From CAZCFB01 sp964511535 (lineage in GTDB: Bacteria > Myxococcota_A > Polyangia > GCA-2747355 > CAZCFB01), in NCBI GenBank assembly GCA_964511535.1, contig CAZEFW010000065.1, positions 1 through 44,787 of the forward strand: a DNA stretch of 44,787 bases, in the 5' to 3' direction. Positions within the stretch are counted from its first letter, which is position 1. Every line of letters starts with the position of its first letter. The translations under genes were made by a program, and so were the position numbers. This document shows, in pieces, positions 27,122 through 34,596 of the stretch. The notes beneath the pieces are model-generated. The model searched no databases, had not been told where the DNA came from, and saw nothing but the letters and a program-made list of their open reading frames with translations.

Positions 27122-28131
27122 GTCTCTCGCTGGTCGTCGGGCGGGGGGCTGGCGTCGGCGCCGGCGTCTCCATCCGGATCACGCCGGTCGTACTCCAGCC
27201 GGCGCAGGCGGATGATGGCGTCCTCCAGCAGCTTGCGGTTGGCGCCCACCAGGTCGGCGAGCAGCCCCACCATCAGCACGATGAAGGCCGAGATGATCAG
27301 GATGGCGGCCAGGATCAGCGACTGCACATGGCCGGTGCGGTCCTCGGTGAAGTGGTAGAAGAGGAACCTCACCCCGAGGCCGGTGCCCGCCAGGAAGAGC
27401 ACCGAGAAGATGTACAGGAAGGTCTGCAGCGGCCTGTACATGGTGTAGATGCGCATGATGGTGGACGCCGACCGCCGCAGGTACTCCGGCACGTTGCGGA
27501 ACAGCCGCGACTCACGGGTCTTGGCGTTGGTGCGGATCGGCACCGCCTCCACGGCCATGCGCGCTTGCCCGGCCTGGATCAGCGTCTCGAGGGTGTAGGT
27601 GAACTCGGAGGTGACGAACATGCGCAGGGCCGCCTCGCGGCTCACCGCCCTGAAGCCGCTGGTGGCGTCCGGGATGCGGGTGTTGGAGGCCAGGCGCACC
27701 ACCCACGAGCCGATCTTCTGCAGCCGCTTCTTGGCCGCCGAGAAGTGGGGCACGGTCATCACCTGGCGGTCGCCCACCACCAGGTCGGCGTTGCCATCGA
27801 GGATCGGGCCGATCAGCTTGGGGATGTCAGCGCCGCAGTACTGGTTGTCCGCGTCGGTGTTGACGATGATGTCCGCGCCCAGGCGCAGGCAGGCGTCCAC
27901 CCCCGCCATGAACCCCTTGGCCAGCCCGCGGTTCTTGGGGAACCGCACGATGTGATGCACCCCGAGCTTCCGCGCCACCTCGCTGGTGCCGTCGGTGGAG
28001 CCGTCGTCGATGATCAGGTACTCGATCTCGTCGACGCCCTCGATCTCCCGCGGCAGGTCCGCCACGGTCTCGCCGAGGGTCTCCCGCTCATTGAGGCAGG
28101 GAATTTGAATGATCAGCTTCACCGAACCCAC
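27118..28131 (-). CDS. Polyprenyl-phosphate glycosyltransferase (GT2)
   Basis: A 337-residue family 2 glycosyltransferase with two C-terminal membrane helices (LQTFLYIFSVLFLAGTGLGV and the segment after residue 270). Motifs: IQIPCLNERETLGETV at the N terminus, YLIIDDGSTDGTSEVA, and the metal-binding NTDADNQY. This is the dolichyl/undecaprenyl-phosphate mannosyl- or glucosyltransferase type, which makes lipid-linked sugars at the inner face of the membrane. The start is uncertain between GTG at 28131 and GTG at 28122; GGGGAG lies 3 nt before the first. It is the first gene of the glycan locus and is followed by the flippase-like gene. Confidence 0.9.
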   Translation of the reverse strand: MGSVKLIIQIPCLNERETLGETVADLPREIEGVDEIEYLIIDDGSTDGTSEVARKLGVHHIVRFPKNRGLAKGFMAGVDACLRLGADIIVNTDADNQYCGADIPKLIGPILDGNADLVVGDRQVMTVPHFSAAKKRLQKIGSWVVRLASNTRIPDATSGFRAVSREAALRMFVTSEFTYTLETLIQAGQARMAVEAVPIRTNAKTRESRLFRNVPEYLRRSASTIMRIYTMYRPLQTFLYIFSVLFLAGTGLGVRFLFYHFTEDRTGHVQSLILAAILIISAFIVLMVGLLADLVGANRKLLEDAIIRLRRLEYDRRDPDGDAGADASPPPDDQRET

Positions 28132-28204
28132 CAGCTCCCCTTGAGCCTCAAGCGCTCAACCTGAAGCCTGACGCCTGAAGCCTGAAGCCGAGGCGCGCAG
28201 CGCC
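28132..28204. repeat. Degenerate heptamer repeat between cyclophilin and GT2 genes
   Basis: Seven 7-bp units run from 28141 to 28189: TTGAGCC, TCAAGCG, CTCAACC, TGAAGCC, TGACGCC, TGAAGCC, TGAAGCC. The last four are nearly identical. On the other strand they read GGCTTCA, one base from the GGCTTGA unit at the left end of the window. Confidence 0.75.
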
Positions 28205-28909
28205 TCACAGGACCTTCGCGTCCTCGATGATCACGTCCGACTGCGGCACGTCCTTGGGGAAGGGACCCCTGGATCCGGTGGGCAGGCCCTTGACCTTGTT
28301 CACCACGTCCATGCCCTCGATCACCTTGCCGAACACGCAGTAGCCCCAGCCGCGCATGGTCTTGTCCTTGTGGTTGAGGAACTCGTTGTCCGCCACGTTG
28401 ACGAAGAACTGCGCTGCGGCGCTGTGGGGATCCGGCGTGCGGGCCATGGCCACGGTGCCGGTGACGTTCTTCAACCCGTTGAACGCCTCGTTCTCCACGT
28501 TGTTGGGGGTCGGCTTCTTGTTGAACTTCACGTCGAAGCCGCCGCCCTGGACCATGAAGCCGTCGATGACGCGGTGGAAGATGGTGCCCGAGTAGTGCCC
28601 CGCCTTGACGTAGGCGATGAAGTTGTCGACGGTCTTGGGCGCCTTGTCCGGGAAGAGCTCGATCTTGAACACGCCCATGTTGGTCTTGATCTGGACCACC
28701 GGGTTCTTGCCCTCCACCGGCTTGGCCGCGGTCTCGGCGGGGGCCTTCTCCTCGGCGCCGGCAGCCTTGGCGGGCTCCGGGTCAGCCTTGGCGGCCACCT
28801 CGCCCTGGCCCGAACCCGACGGCTCGGGGGCCTTGTTGTTCTTGGTGCACGCGGGCAGCGCCAGCAGCCCGGCGGTGAGGATCAGCGCAGCAAACAGACG
28901 CATCTTCAC
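28205..28909 (-). CDS. Cyclophilin-type peptidyl-prolyl isomerase lipoprotein
   Basis: A 234-residue lipoprotein: signal MRLFAALILTAGLLALPAC with the lipid-modified Cys in LPAC, then a charged Ala/Glu/Lys linker to about residue 80. The cyclophilin domain is complete: GVFKIELFPDKAPKTVDNF, FHRVIDGFMVQGG, AMARTPDPHSAAAQFFVN and WGYCVFGKV, so it should be an active prolyl isomerase for exported proteins. I chose the GTG at 28907-28909 because AAGGAGG lies 6 nt upstream; the ATG two codons later is 12 nt from it. The gene follows another secreted protein gene on the same strand after 55 nt. Confidence 0.92.
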   Translation of the reverse strand: MKMRLFAALILTAGLLALPACTKNNKAPEPSGSGQGEVAAKADPEPAKAAGAEEKAPAETAAKPVEGKNPVVQIKTNMGVFKIELFPDKAPKTVDNFIAYVKAGHYSGTIFHRVIDGFMVQGGGFDVKFNKKPTPNNVENEAFNGLKNVTGTVAMARTPDPHSAAAQFFVNVADNEFLNHKDKTMRGWGYCVFGKVIEGMDVVNKVKGLPTGSRGPFPKDVPQSDVIIEDAKVL

Positions 28910-28964
28910 GACAAACCTCCTTGAGGATCCAGATCCGGGACGTCTGGCGCCCCTGATTGATGAG

Positions 28965-29786
28965 TTACTTGATGATGACAACGTTGGGGCTGCGGGACGA
29001 GCCGTTTGAGGCTGACCGGCGCCCACGAGGATCCAGGGCCTCGACGTAGTAGTGCAGGTAGCGGCCCTTGGTGGCCGCGGGCGGGATGTTGGCGCGGAAC
29101 ACGCCCTTGGTCTTACGCATGGGCAGCCGCTTGAACTCCACCTTGCCCTGGGACCGGTAGAACAGGAACACCTTGTGGGCCTGGATGTCGATACCAGCCT
29201 GGGCCTTGAGCGGCACCGGGAAGCCGCGCTTGGCGGAGTCCACCGGCACATGGATCAGGCCCAGGGCCGCGGGCTTCGGCTTCTTGTCGCCCGACTCCAG
29301 CTGCCCCTCCTCGGTGCCGAGGATGATGGTCGGCGGGTTGCCCACCACCTTCCTGGCCTCCTTGGCCTTCTTGAACATCTGCACCAGCTGCGGCGTGGCC
29401 AGCTCCTTGGGCACCTCGGACTTGGGGTTCAGCCGCAGGGCGGCCACGAAGAAGTGCAGCCCGCGGTACAGGTCGTTGAATCCGCTGATGGCCGTGATGC
29501 CGGCCAGCAGGTTGGTGCGCGCCATCTGCGGCTTGAGCGCCAGGCCCTGCTTGTTGGCCAGCTCCAGCGCCTGCTCCAGCTTGCGCTGGGCGTTGCGGTA
29601 GCTGTACGAGGCGAACGCCTGCTCCGCCTCCTGGTTGAGCTGGTCGATGGGCGCGAACCTGGGATCCGGCGCCTCGGGAGTGGCAGCCTCTGCAGGCGCC
29701 TGGGCGCTCGCTGGCGCAGCCAGGCACAGGCACGCTGACAGGGCCAGCGCGGCCAGGACGGTGTGGGTACTGGGGACTCGGCCCAT
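28965..29786 (-). CDS. Secreted protein with a helical/TPR-like part
   Basis: A 273-residue protein with a signal peptide (VLAALALSACLCLAAPASAQ, cleavage near residue 28). Residues 40-115 look like helical repeats (LNQEAEQAFASYSYRNAQRK, LEQALELANKQGL). The C-terminal half has beta character, with GIDIQAHKVFLFYRSQGKVEF and YYVEALDPRGRRSASNGS, like an Ig-type domain that ends many myxobacterial TPR proteins. The function is unknown. An AGGAGGAG ribosome site lies 4 nt before the ATG. It diverges from the HEAT-like gene and may be co-transcribed with the cyclophilin gene. Confidence 0.8.
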   Translation of the reverse strand: MGRVPSTHTVLAALALSACLCLAAPASAQAPAEAATPEAPDPRFAPIDQLNQEAEQAFASYSYRNAQRKLEQALELANKQGLALKPQMARTNLLAGITAISGFNDLYRGLHFFVAALRLNPKSEVPKELATPQLVQMFKKAKEARKVVGNPPTIILGTEEGQLESGDKKPKPAALGLIHVPVDSAKRGFPVPLKAQAGIDIQAHKVFLFYRSQGKVEFKRLPMRKTKGVFRANIPPAATKGRYLHYYVEALDPRGRRSASNGSSRSPNVVIIK

Positions 29787-29873
29787 GGGACTCCTCCTGC
29801 CGGTAGCAGAGCGCAGGCTACCGCGACCCGCAACCACGCGCAACAGGAGATGTTGCCGGAAAACCCCAATTAA

Positions 29874-29903
29874 TTGACAGATCTGAAGCGCCGGGGCGAC
29901 AAT
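29874..29903 (+). promoter_or_regulatory. Sigma-70-type promoter TTGACA-N18-GACAAT
   Basis: A perfect -35 (29874-29879), 18 bp, and GACAAT (29898-29903) precede the HEAT-like gene. Transcription would start near 29910, with AGGGAGA before the GTG at 29934. The frame is open back to the TTG of the -35 box, but a start there would lie upstream of the RNA. The same hexamers and spacing recur at 40148-40119 on the other strand. Confidence 0.65.
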
Positions 29904-29933
29904 GTATTTCCGGGAAAACAGGGAGATCGGTCC

Positions 29934-32288
29934 GTGGCGCAACTCCTCCACCCCAAAAAAGAATCCATCTTCGATGACGATCAGCTCACCGCCGAAGATG
30001 AGATCCAGATCCGCAACGACCTGGGCAAGCTCTCCATCGCCATGATCAAGGCGATCCTCCAGGCGTCGTTCTACAAGACCGACCACAAGCTGACCCACGC
30101 CGCCGTGGATGACTTCTTCACCGCCCTGGAGCCGGTCCAGGACCTGTTCCTGGAGCTGACCTACATGTCCAGCTCCGACGAGCTGAAGCCGGACTTCACC
30201 ATCGAGGGGTTGATGGTGGAGCCGGTGAACCTCACCGCCTGCGTCAAGACGGTGCTGCGGGACGAGTTCCTCGGCAAGCTGCGCGACTTCTTCGCCTGGA
30301 ACAAGCTGGTCAGCTTCTCCATCAAGCGCGAGATGACCCGGGACGAGTTCCTCAGGTTCCTCAAGCTGACCCGCCGCAAGCTCGGGGAGAAGGGCGAGGG
30401 CCCGGCGAGCTGGGACGAGCTGGAAGGTACGCCCCTGGAGGCCGAGGGCCACCGCCTCTCCGACGTGCTGGTGGAGAGCGGGCTGTTCACCATCTCCGCC
30501 ACCTGCCGGGACGAGATCGTCTTCGTGGATCGCATGCTGCCCTGGCGCGTCAAGCTCGCCCTGGGCCGGCTGATGAAGAACCTCAAGGACATCCCGATCT
30601 ACGCCCGGGCGACGCGCAAGGAGCTGCAGGAGATCAAGGCCCTGCTGCTGCAGGAGATCATCCGCCCCCTGCGCGGCCGGGCCCTGCTGATGGAGTTCCT
30701 GTTCAACTGCGATCTGGTGGCCCAGGCCGGGGCCGACGACCTGCAGGGGCTGGATATCGAGGAGGAGGTGCTGGCGGTGCTGGTGCGGCCCCAGCTCCTG
30801 TCGGTCTCCAACTGCTTCCTGGCCGAGCTGGAGCGGCTGGTCCACGACATGGAGAAGAACCTCGAGCGGCTGACCAAGGGCAAGGGCCTGCTGCACAAGT
30901 GCTCCGTCCCCCTGTCGGACATGCTCGACGACGAGACCATGCAGGTCTTCCGTCGCGCGGCCAAGGGCGGGTTCATGAAGTCGCAGGACCTGCCGGCCAA
31001 CGTCCAGGACCACCTCGAGCTGGAGAAGGAGGTGGACAAGTTCCTCGAGGACCCGGACACCACCGTGGCGCTGATGGAGTCGGTCAAGGACATGGACGGC
31101 TTCCGCAAGCACGCCTCCAACACGGCGCTGATGGTGGGGGAGCTGATCCGCCGCGGTGAGTACGAGTGGGCCCGCAAGCTGGTGGACCTGATAACGTACC
31201 TGGCAGACGCGTCCGCCGAGGTGCAGGCCAAGGTGCGCGTGCTGGCCCGGGATGTCCTCGACTCCATGGCCACCAAGGACAACTTCGAGCGCATGATCTC
31301 GGCGCTGCCCGACCTGCGACCCCGGGCCCAGGACCATGTGTTCCACCTGTGCAAGACCTTCCGGGGCCGGGCCGTGCCCGTGCTGGTGGGCGAGCTGCGC
31401 GGCGAGCTGGACGACAGCCTTCGGGCCAGCATCCGCACCGTGCTGGAGCAGATGGGCGAGGACGGGGCGGTGCGCGACTTTCTGCGCCACGGCCTGGAGC
31501 GCCCCAAGCAGCGCAAGGTCTTCTACCGCGACCTGCTGTTGATCCTGGGGGCGCTGCAGGACGAGGGGACCTACCAGCTGGCCAACACCTACCTCGGCGA
31601 CGAGGAGTCACAGGTGCGCCAGGCGGCCTTCACGGCGGTGACGCGCATCGGCAACAAGAAGGCCGAGCGAGACCTGGTGCGCGGGCTGGCCGATCCCGAC
31701 CTGGGGGTGCGGCGGGCGGTGGTGCTGCACCTCGGCGAGATCGGCAGCCAGTCTGCCGAATACCGGGAGTTCCTCACCCGCCTCTTCTCCGGGGCGCTGA
31801 GCCCCGGCTGGTGGTCGGAGCTGATGGCGGTGATCCAGCGCGAGTATGACAAGGTGCAGCTGGCCAACCACCTGCTGCTCAACAGCGGCGCGTCCGCCCT
31901 GGCGCACCTGCTCGACAGCGGGGTGATGACCATGGCCGAGGTGGAAGGGCGGCTGTGCAAGATGATGAACATGACCACGCGCTACCAGCTGTTCGGCGGC
32001 GGCGAGGATGTGGTGCGCGAGCGCGCGCGGCTGTGCAAGACCATCATCGGCATCCTGCGCGAGCGGGGCACGGCCGAGTGCCTGCCGGCCCTGCGCCAGG
32101 CGCGGGACTCCGCCTCTCAGGACATCCACCACCTGGCCAAGGCGACCCTGCGCACGGTGATGGAGCGGGAGAACCTGGAGGAGTTCGTGCCGTGGCAGGA
32201 GCGCGCCCTCGACTGGCTCAAGGTCTTCCTCGGGCTCAAGAAGGAGCGCCGGCCCGAGCCCGGCGAGGGCGAAGACGAGAAGGAGTAG
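29934..32288 (+). CDS. HEAT-repeat-like protein of unknown function
   Basis: A 784-residue, fully helical, cytoplasmic-looking protein. HEAT-like repeats are clearest at about 500-640: AVPVLVGELRGELDDSLRAS, SQVRQAAFTAVTRIGNKKAE and GVRRAVVLHLGEIGSQSAEY. The N-terminal 450 residues are helical and charged without a recognised domain. No signal, membrane segment or catalytic motif is seen, so a scaffold or docking role is likely. The start is set at GTG 29934 because it lies after the predicted transcription start and has an AGGGAGA ribosome site. The gene ends 15 bp from a convergent lipoprotein gene. Confidence 0.8.
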   Translation: MAQLLHPKKESIFDDDQLTAEDEIQIRNDLGKLSIAMIKAILQASFYKTDHKLTHAAVDDFFTALEPVQDLFLELTYMSSSDELKPDFTIEGLMVEPVNLTACVKTVLRDEFLGKLRDFFAWNKLVSFSIKREMTRDEFLRFLKLTRRKLGEKGEGPASWDELEGTPLEAEGHRLSDVLVESGLFTISATCRDEIVFVDRMLPWRVKLALGRLMKNLKDIPIYARATRKELQEIKALLLQEIIRPLRGRALLMEFLFNCDLVAQAGADDLQGLDIEEEVLAVLVRPQLLSVSNCFLAELERLVHDMEKNLERLTKGKGLLHKCSVPLSDMLDDETMQVFRRAAKGGFMKSQDLPANVQDHLELEKEVDKFLEDPDTTVALMESVKDMDGFRKHASNTALMVGELIRRGEYEWARKLVDLITYLADASAEVQAKVRVLARDVLDSMATKDNFERMISALPDLRPRAQDHVFHLCKTFRGRAVPVLVGELRGELDDSLRASIRTVLEQMGEDGAVRDFLRHGLERPKQRKVFYRDLLLILGALQDEGTYQLANTYLGDEESQVRQAAFTAVTRIGNKKAERDLVRGLADPDLGVRRAVVLHLGEIGSQSAEYREFLTRLFSGALSPGWWSELMAVIQREYDKVQLANHLLLNSGASALAHLLDSGVMTMAEVEGRLCKMMNMTTRYQLFGGGEDVVRERARLCKTIIGILRERGTAECLPALRQARDSASQDIHHLAKATLRTVMERENLEEFVPWQERALDWLKVFLGLKKERRPEPGEGEDEKE

Positions 32289-32303
32289 GGTCGGCGCCGC
32301 GAC

Positions 32304-34421
32304 CTACTGGTCCACCTTGACCACCCACCCCATGGTCTTGGCGCTGCCGCCGCTGCCGCTGCGCCGCCGCCCGACCATCCAGACCTCCGCGTAGCCGTCG
32401 CCGGCGATGTCGAAGATCCGGTTGGTGGTGCCGTAGGCCGAGCCGGACTGGATGGCGGTGGGACCGAACCAGCGGTTCTGGCCGATGTTGTAGTTCACCA
32501 GGCTCACCTGATAAGTGCCGCCCGAGCCGTAGGAGCCCGTGGCCAGGGTGACCAGCTTCTCCTTGGCGTCGCCGAACACCGCGGTGATGTCGTGGTAGCT
32601 CTGGTAGGAGAACTTGTTGGTCAGGCGTGACCACTTCTTGCCGTCGTAGCGCAGGATCCAGCCGGACGAGCCCACCACCCACACGTCCGTCGCGCTCACG
32701 GCGAATACATCGCGGAACTCGGTGCCCGAGTTGGAGCAGGGCGTCCCGCCGCTGTCGTTGCATCCGTGGGGCGCGTTGCGGGTCCAGCCGTTGCCGGAGC
32801 CGGCGTTGTAGTAGATGTTGTCGCTGGCGTTGCTGCCGATCTGCGCTGCCCACAGCGGGCCGACGGCGCTGCCCTTGAGCGTGCCCCAGACCTTGCCCAC
32901 GTAAGCCCAGCTCGGCACGCCGCTGGCCTTGGCGCAGGTCACCGTGCCGGTGGCCATGCTGGCGCCCTCGCAGCGCGTGATGCCGGCCGTACCGCCGCTG
33001 TTGCCCGTCTGCTGGCCCACCAGGTAGTAGACCTCCTTGCCCGACAGGCCCGCGCCCCAGACATGGTAGCGGGTGTGGTTGCCGTGGGCCGTCTTGAGGG
33101 AGGCGGCCGACGCCCACCCGCCGGAGGGCTTGAAGGTGTAGTAGTTGCCGCTGTCCCCCACCGCCAGGTTTCGATGAATTCCGCGGAACCGCGCGCCGGT
33201 GGTCATCTTGCTCACGGCGGTGCTGCCCACGGTGGTGACGTCCACCAGCACGCCGTCGTCGTTGTTGTAGCTCTTGCGCCAGTAGCCGGCGGCCCAGAAC
33301 GCCTTGGAGTTGGGCACGTTGGCGACGGAAAGAAGCTGGGTGGAGCTGGTGGTGGAGGTGGCGCCGATGTTGTGGGACGTCAGCGCGCGGCACTTGTTGG
33401 CGGCGCACATCTTGACCTTGCCGCCTCCGGAGCAGAACTTGCCGCTGACGAAGGTGTAGGCGCTGGTGGAGAGCTTGCTGATGCACTCCTGGCAGCTGTT
33501 GCTCGGGTTCACCTTGCCCTCGCCCACGCAGGCGCCGCCGATGAGGCAGCCTGTGGCCAGGCTGTGGATGCACTTGCCGGCCTTGCACACGTCCGTGGTG
33601 CAGCCGAGGTTGTCCCCGGCGCACTGGGTGCCGTCCTTGACGTTGCTCCAGGCCGACTGGCTCTTGCTCACGTCGCACTGCTGGCAGGTGTTGGCGGAGT
33701 TGAGGTTCTTGTTGGAGAAGCACTTGCCGCCGATGAGGCAGGTGGTGGAGGTGACCTTGTGCACGCACTTGCCGGCCTGGCAGGCGTCCACGGTGCACCA
33801 CAGGTTGTCGCTGGTGCAGCCGAGCCCGTTGGCCCGGGGGGTCCATTTGCTCACCGAGCTGGACGGGGCGCAGATCTCGCACGGGTTGGATGGGTTCTTG
33901 TCGTTGGTCTTGTAGCACTTGCCGCCGATGAGGCACACGCCCGGCACCAGGGTGTTGGTGCACTTCTTGGCCGGCGTGCAGACGTCGATGGTGCAGATGA
34001 TCTTGTCGTTGCAGTCGACGTTCTTGGTGCACTGCCAGGCCACCGTGTCGGGCGGGATGTACTGGTCGGGCGGCGGCTTCAGGTCGGGCGGCGGCTTCAG
34101 ATCGGGCCACTGCTTGGTGTCGGGCCACGGCTTCTTGTCCGGCGGGGTGCTCTTGTCCTTCTTGACGGGGCCCTTGTCCTTCTTGACGGTGCCCTTGTCC
34201 TTCTTGACGGTGCCCTTGTCCTTCTTGGGCTTGCCCTTGTCCTTCTTGGGCTTGCCCTTGTCCTTCTTCGTCCCGCCGGCGTCCTTGCCCATCTTGCCGT
34301 CCTTCCGGACCGGGCCATCGGGCAGGGCTCCGCCGATGTCGGTATAGGTCGGGTTCTGTTGGGTGCAGCCGGATGTCATGACGAAAGTCAGGGCGGCGAC
34401 CCAGATCAGCGAACGGCTCAT
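32304..34421 (-). CDS. Lipoprotein with KKDKG repeats, Cys-rich modules and a C-terminal propeller-like region
   Basis: A 705-residue lipoprotein: signal MSRSLIWVAALTFVMTSGC with Cys19 as the lipid site. A highly charged stalk follows (about 45-110) built of KKDKG-x-x heptapeptides, then PPD-rich repeats. Residues 120-340 hold at least three Cys-rich modules marked by CLIGGxC, with CTIDVC / CTVDAC / CTTDVC between them, as in other myxobacterial surface proteins. The C-terminal 350 residues look like repeated beta-strand blades (DVFAVSATDVWVVGSSGWIL, DITAVFGDAKEKLVTLATG). The ATG at 34419-34421 has GAGG 7 nt upstream. It is divergent from the FG-GAP lipoprotein across an AT-rich gap. Confidence 0.85.
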   Translation of the reverse strand: MSRSLIWVAALTFVMTSGCTQQNPTYTDIGGALPDGPVRKDGKMGKDAGGTKKDKGKPKKDKGKPKKDKGTVKKDKGTVKKDKGPVKKDKSTPPDKKPWPDTKQWPDLKPPPDLKPPPDQYIPPDTVAWQCTKNVDCNDKIICTIDVCTPAKKCTNTLVPGVCLIGGKCYKTNDKNPSNPCEICAPSSSVSKWTPRANGLGCTSDNLWCTVDACQAGKCVHKVTSTTCLIGGKCFSNKNLNSANTCQQCDVSKSQSAWSNVKDGTQCAGDNLGCTTDVCKAGKCIHSLATGCLIGGACVGEGKVNPSNSCQECISKLSTSAYTFVSGKFCSGGGKVKMCAANKCRALTSHNIGATSTTSSTQLLSVANVPNSKAFWAAGYWRKSYNNDDGVLVDVTTVGSTAVSKMTTGARFRGIHRNLAVGDSGNYYTFKPSGGWASAASLKTAHGNHTRYHVWGAGLSGKEVYYLVGQQTGNSGGTAGITRCEGASMATGTVTCAKASGVPSWAYVGKVWGTLKGSAVGPLWAAQIGSNASDNIYYNAGSGNGWTRNAPHGCNDSGGTPCSNSGTEFRDVFAVSATDVWVVGSSGWILRYDGKKWSRLTNKFSYQSYHDITAVFGDAKEKLVTLATGSYGSGGTYQVSLVNYNIGQNRWFGPTAIQSGSAYGTTNRIFDIAGDGYAEVWMVGRRRSGSGGSAKTMGWVVKVDQ
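34152..34277 (-). repeat. 21-bp in-frame tandem repeat (KKDKG-x-x)
   Basis: Six 21-bp units start at 34152, 34173, 34194, 34215, 34236 and 34257. They encode KKDKG followed by two variable residues (KP, TV, PV, ST). Because the unit is a multiple of three, copy-number change would lengthen or shorten the lipoprotein stalk without a frameshift. Confidence 0.85.
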
Positions 34422-34541
34422 GGGGTACCTCGTTGTAGGTGGGCTAATGCATTCATTATTTACGTTATTAAGCATACACAATATCCGAGCGGCTCTCCAT
34501 TTGTAGTGGGGCCCCTGGAGCGCGCGGTCCCGGACCGTGCG
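34422..34541. promoter_or_regulatory. AT-rich divergent promoter region
   Basis: This gap separates two divergent lipoprotein genes. About three quarters of 34446-34484 is A/T, sharply unlike the GC-rich surroundings, which fits a promoter or nucleoid-protein site. It contains the palindrome AATGCATT (34446-34453). Nearer the plus-strand gene lie GGGGCCCC (34508-34515) and the perfect dyad CGGTCC-C-GGACCG (34525-34537), directly upstream of the sigma-54-like site. Confidence 0.5.
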
Positions 34542-34557
34542 TGGCACAGCGCGTGCA
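34542..34557 (+). promoter_or_regulatory. Sigma-54-like promoter of the FG-GAP lipoprotein gene
   Basis: TGGCACAGCGCGTGCA differs from TGGCAC-N5-TTGCW at one base, the same one as the sites at 13055 and 13928. The predicted start is near 34568, giving a leader of about 29 nt that includes AAGGAGGG before the ATG at 34597. The dyad at 34525-34537 could be an activator site, though activators usually bind farther upstream. Confidence 0.6.
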
Positions 34558-34596
34558 ACTTGCCTTACAATGTACGAATCTGGGCAAGGAGGGTCG

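Noticed and set aside
28965..31490. An 841-residue minus-strand frame including the secreted protein
   Set aside because: Its first 570 residues are antisense to the HEAT-like gene; the true start is the ATG at 29786 with AGGAGGAG and a signal peptide.
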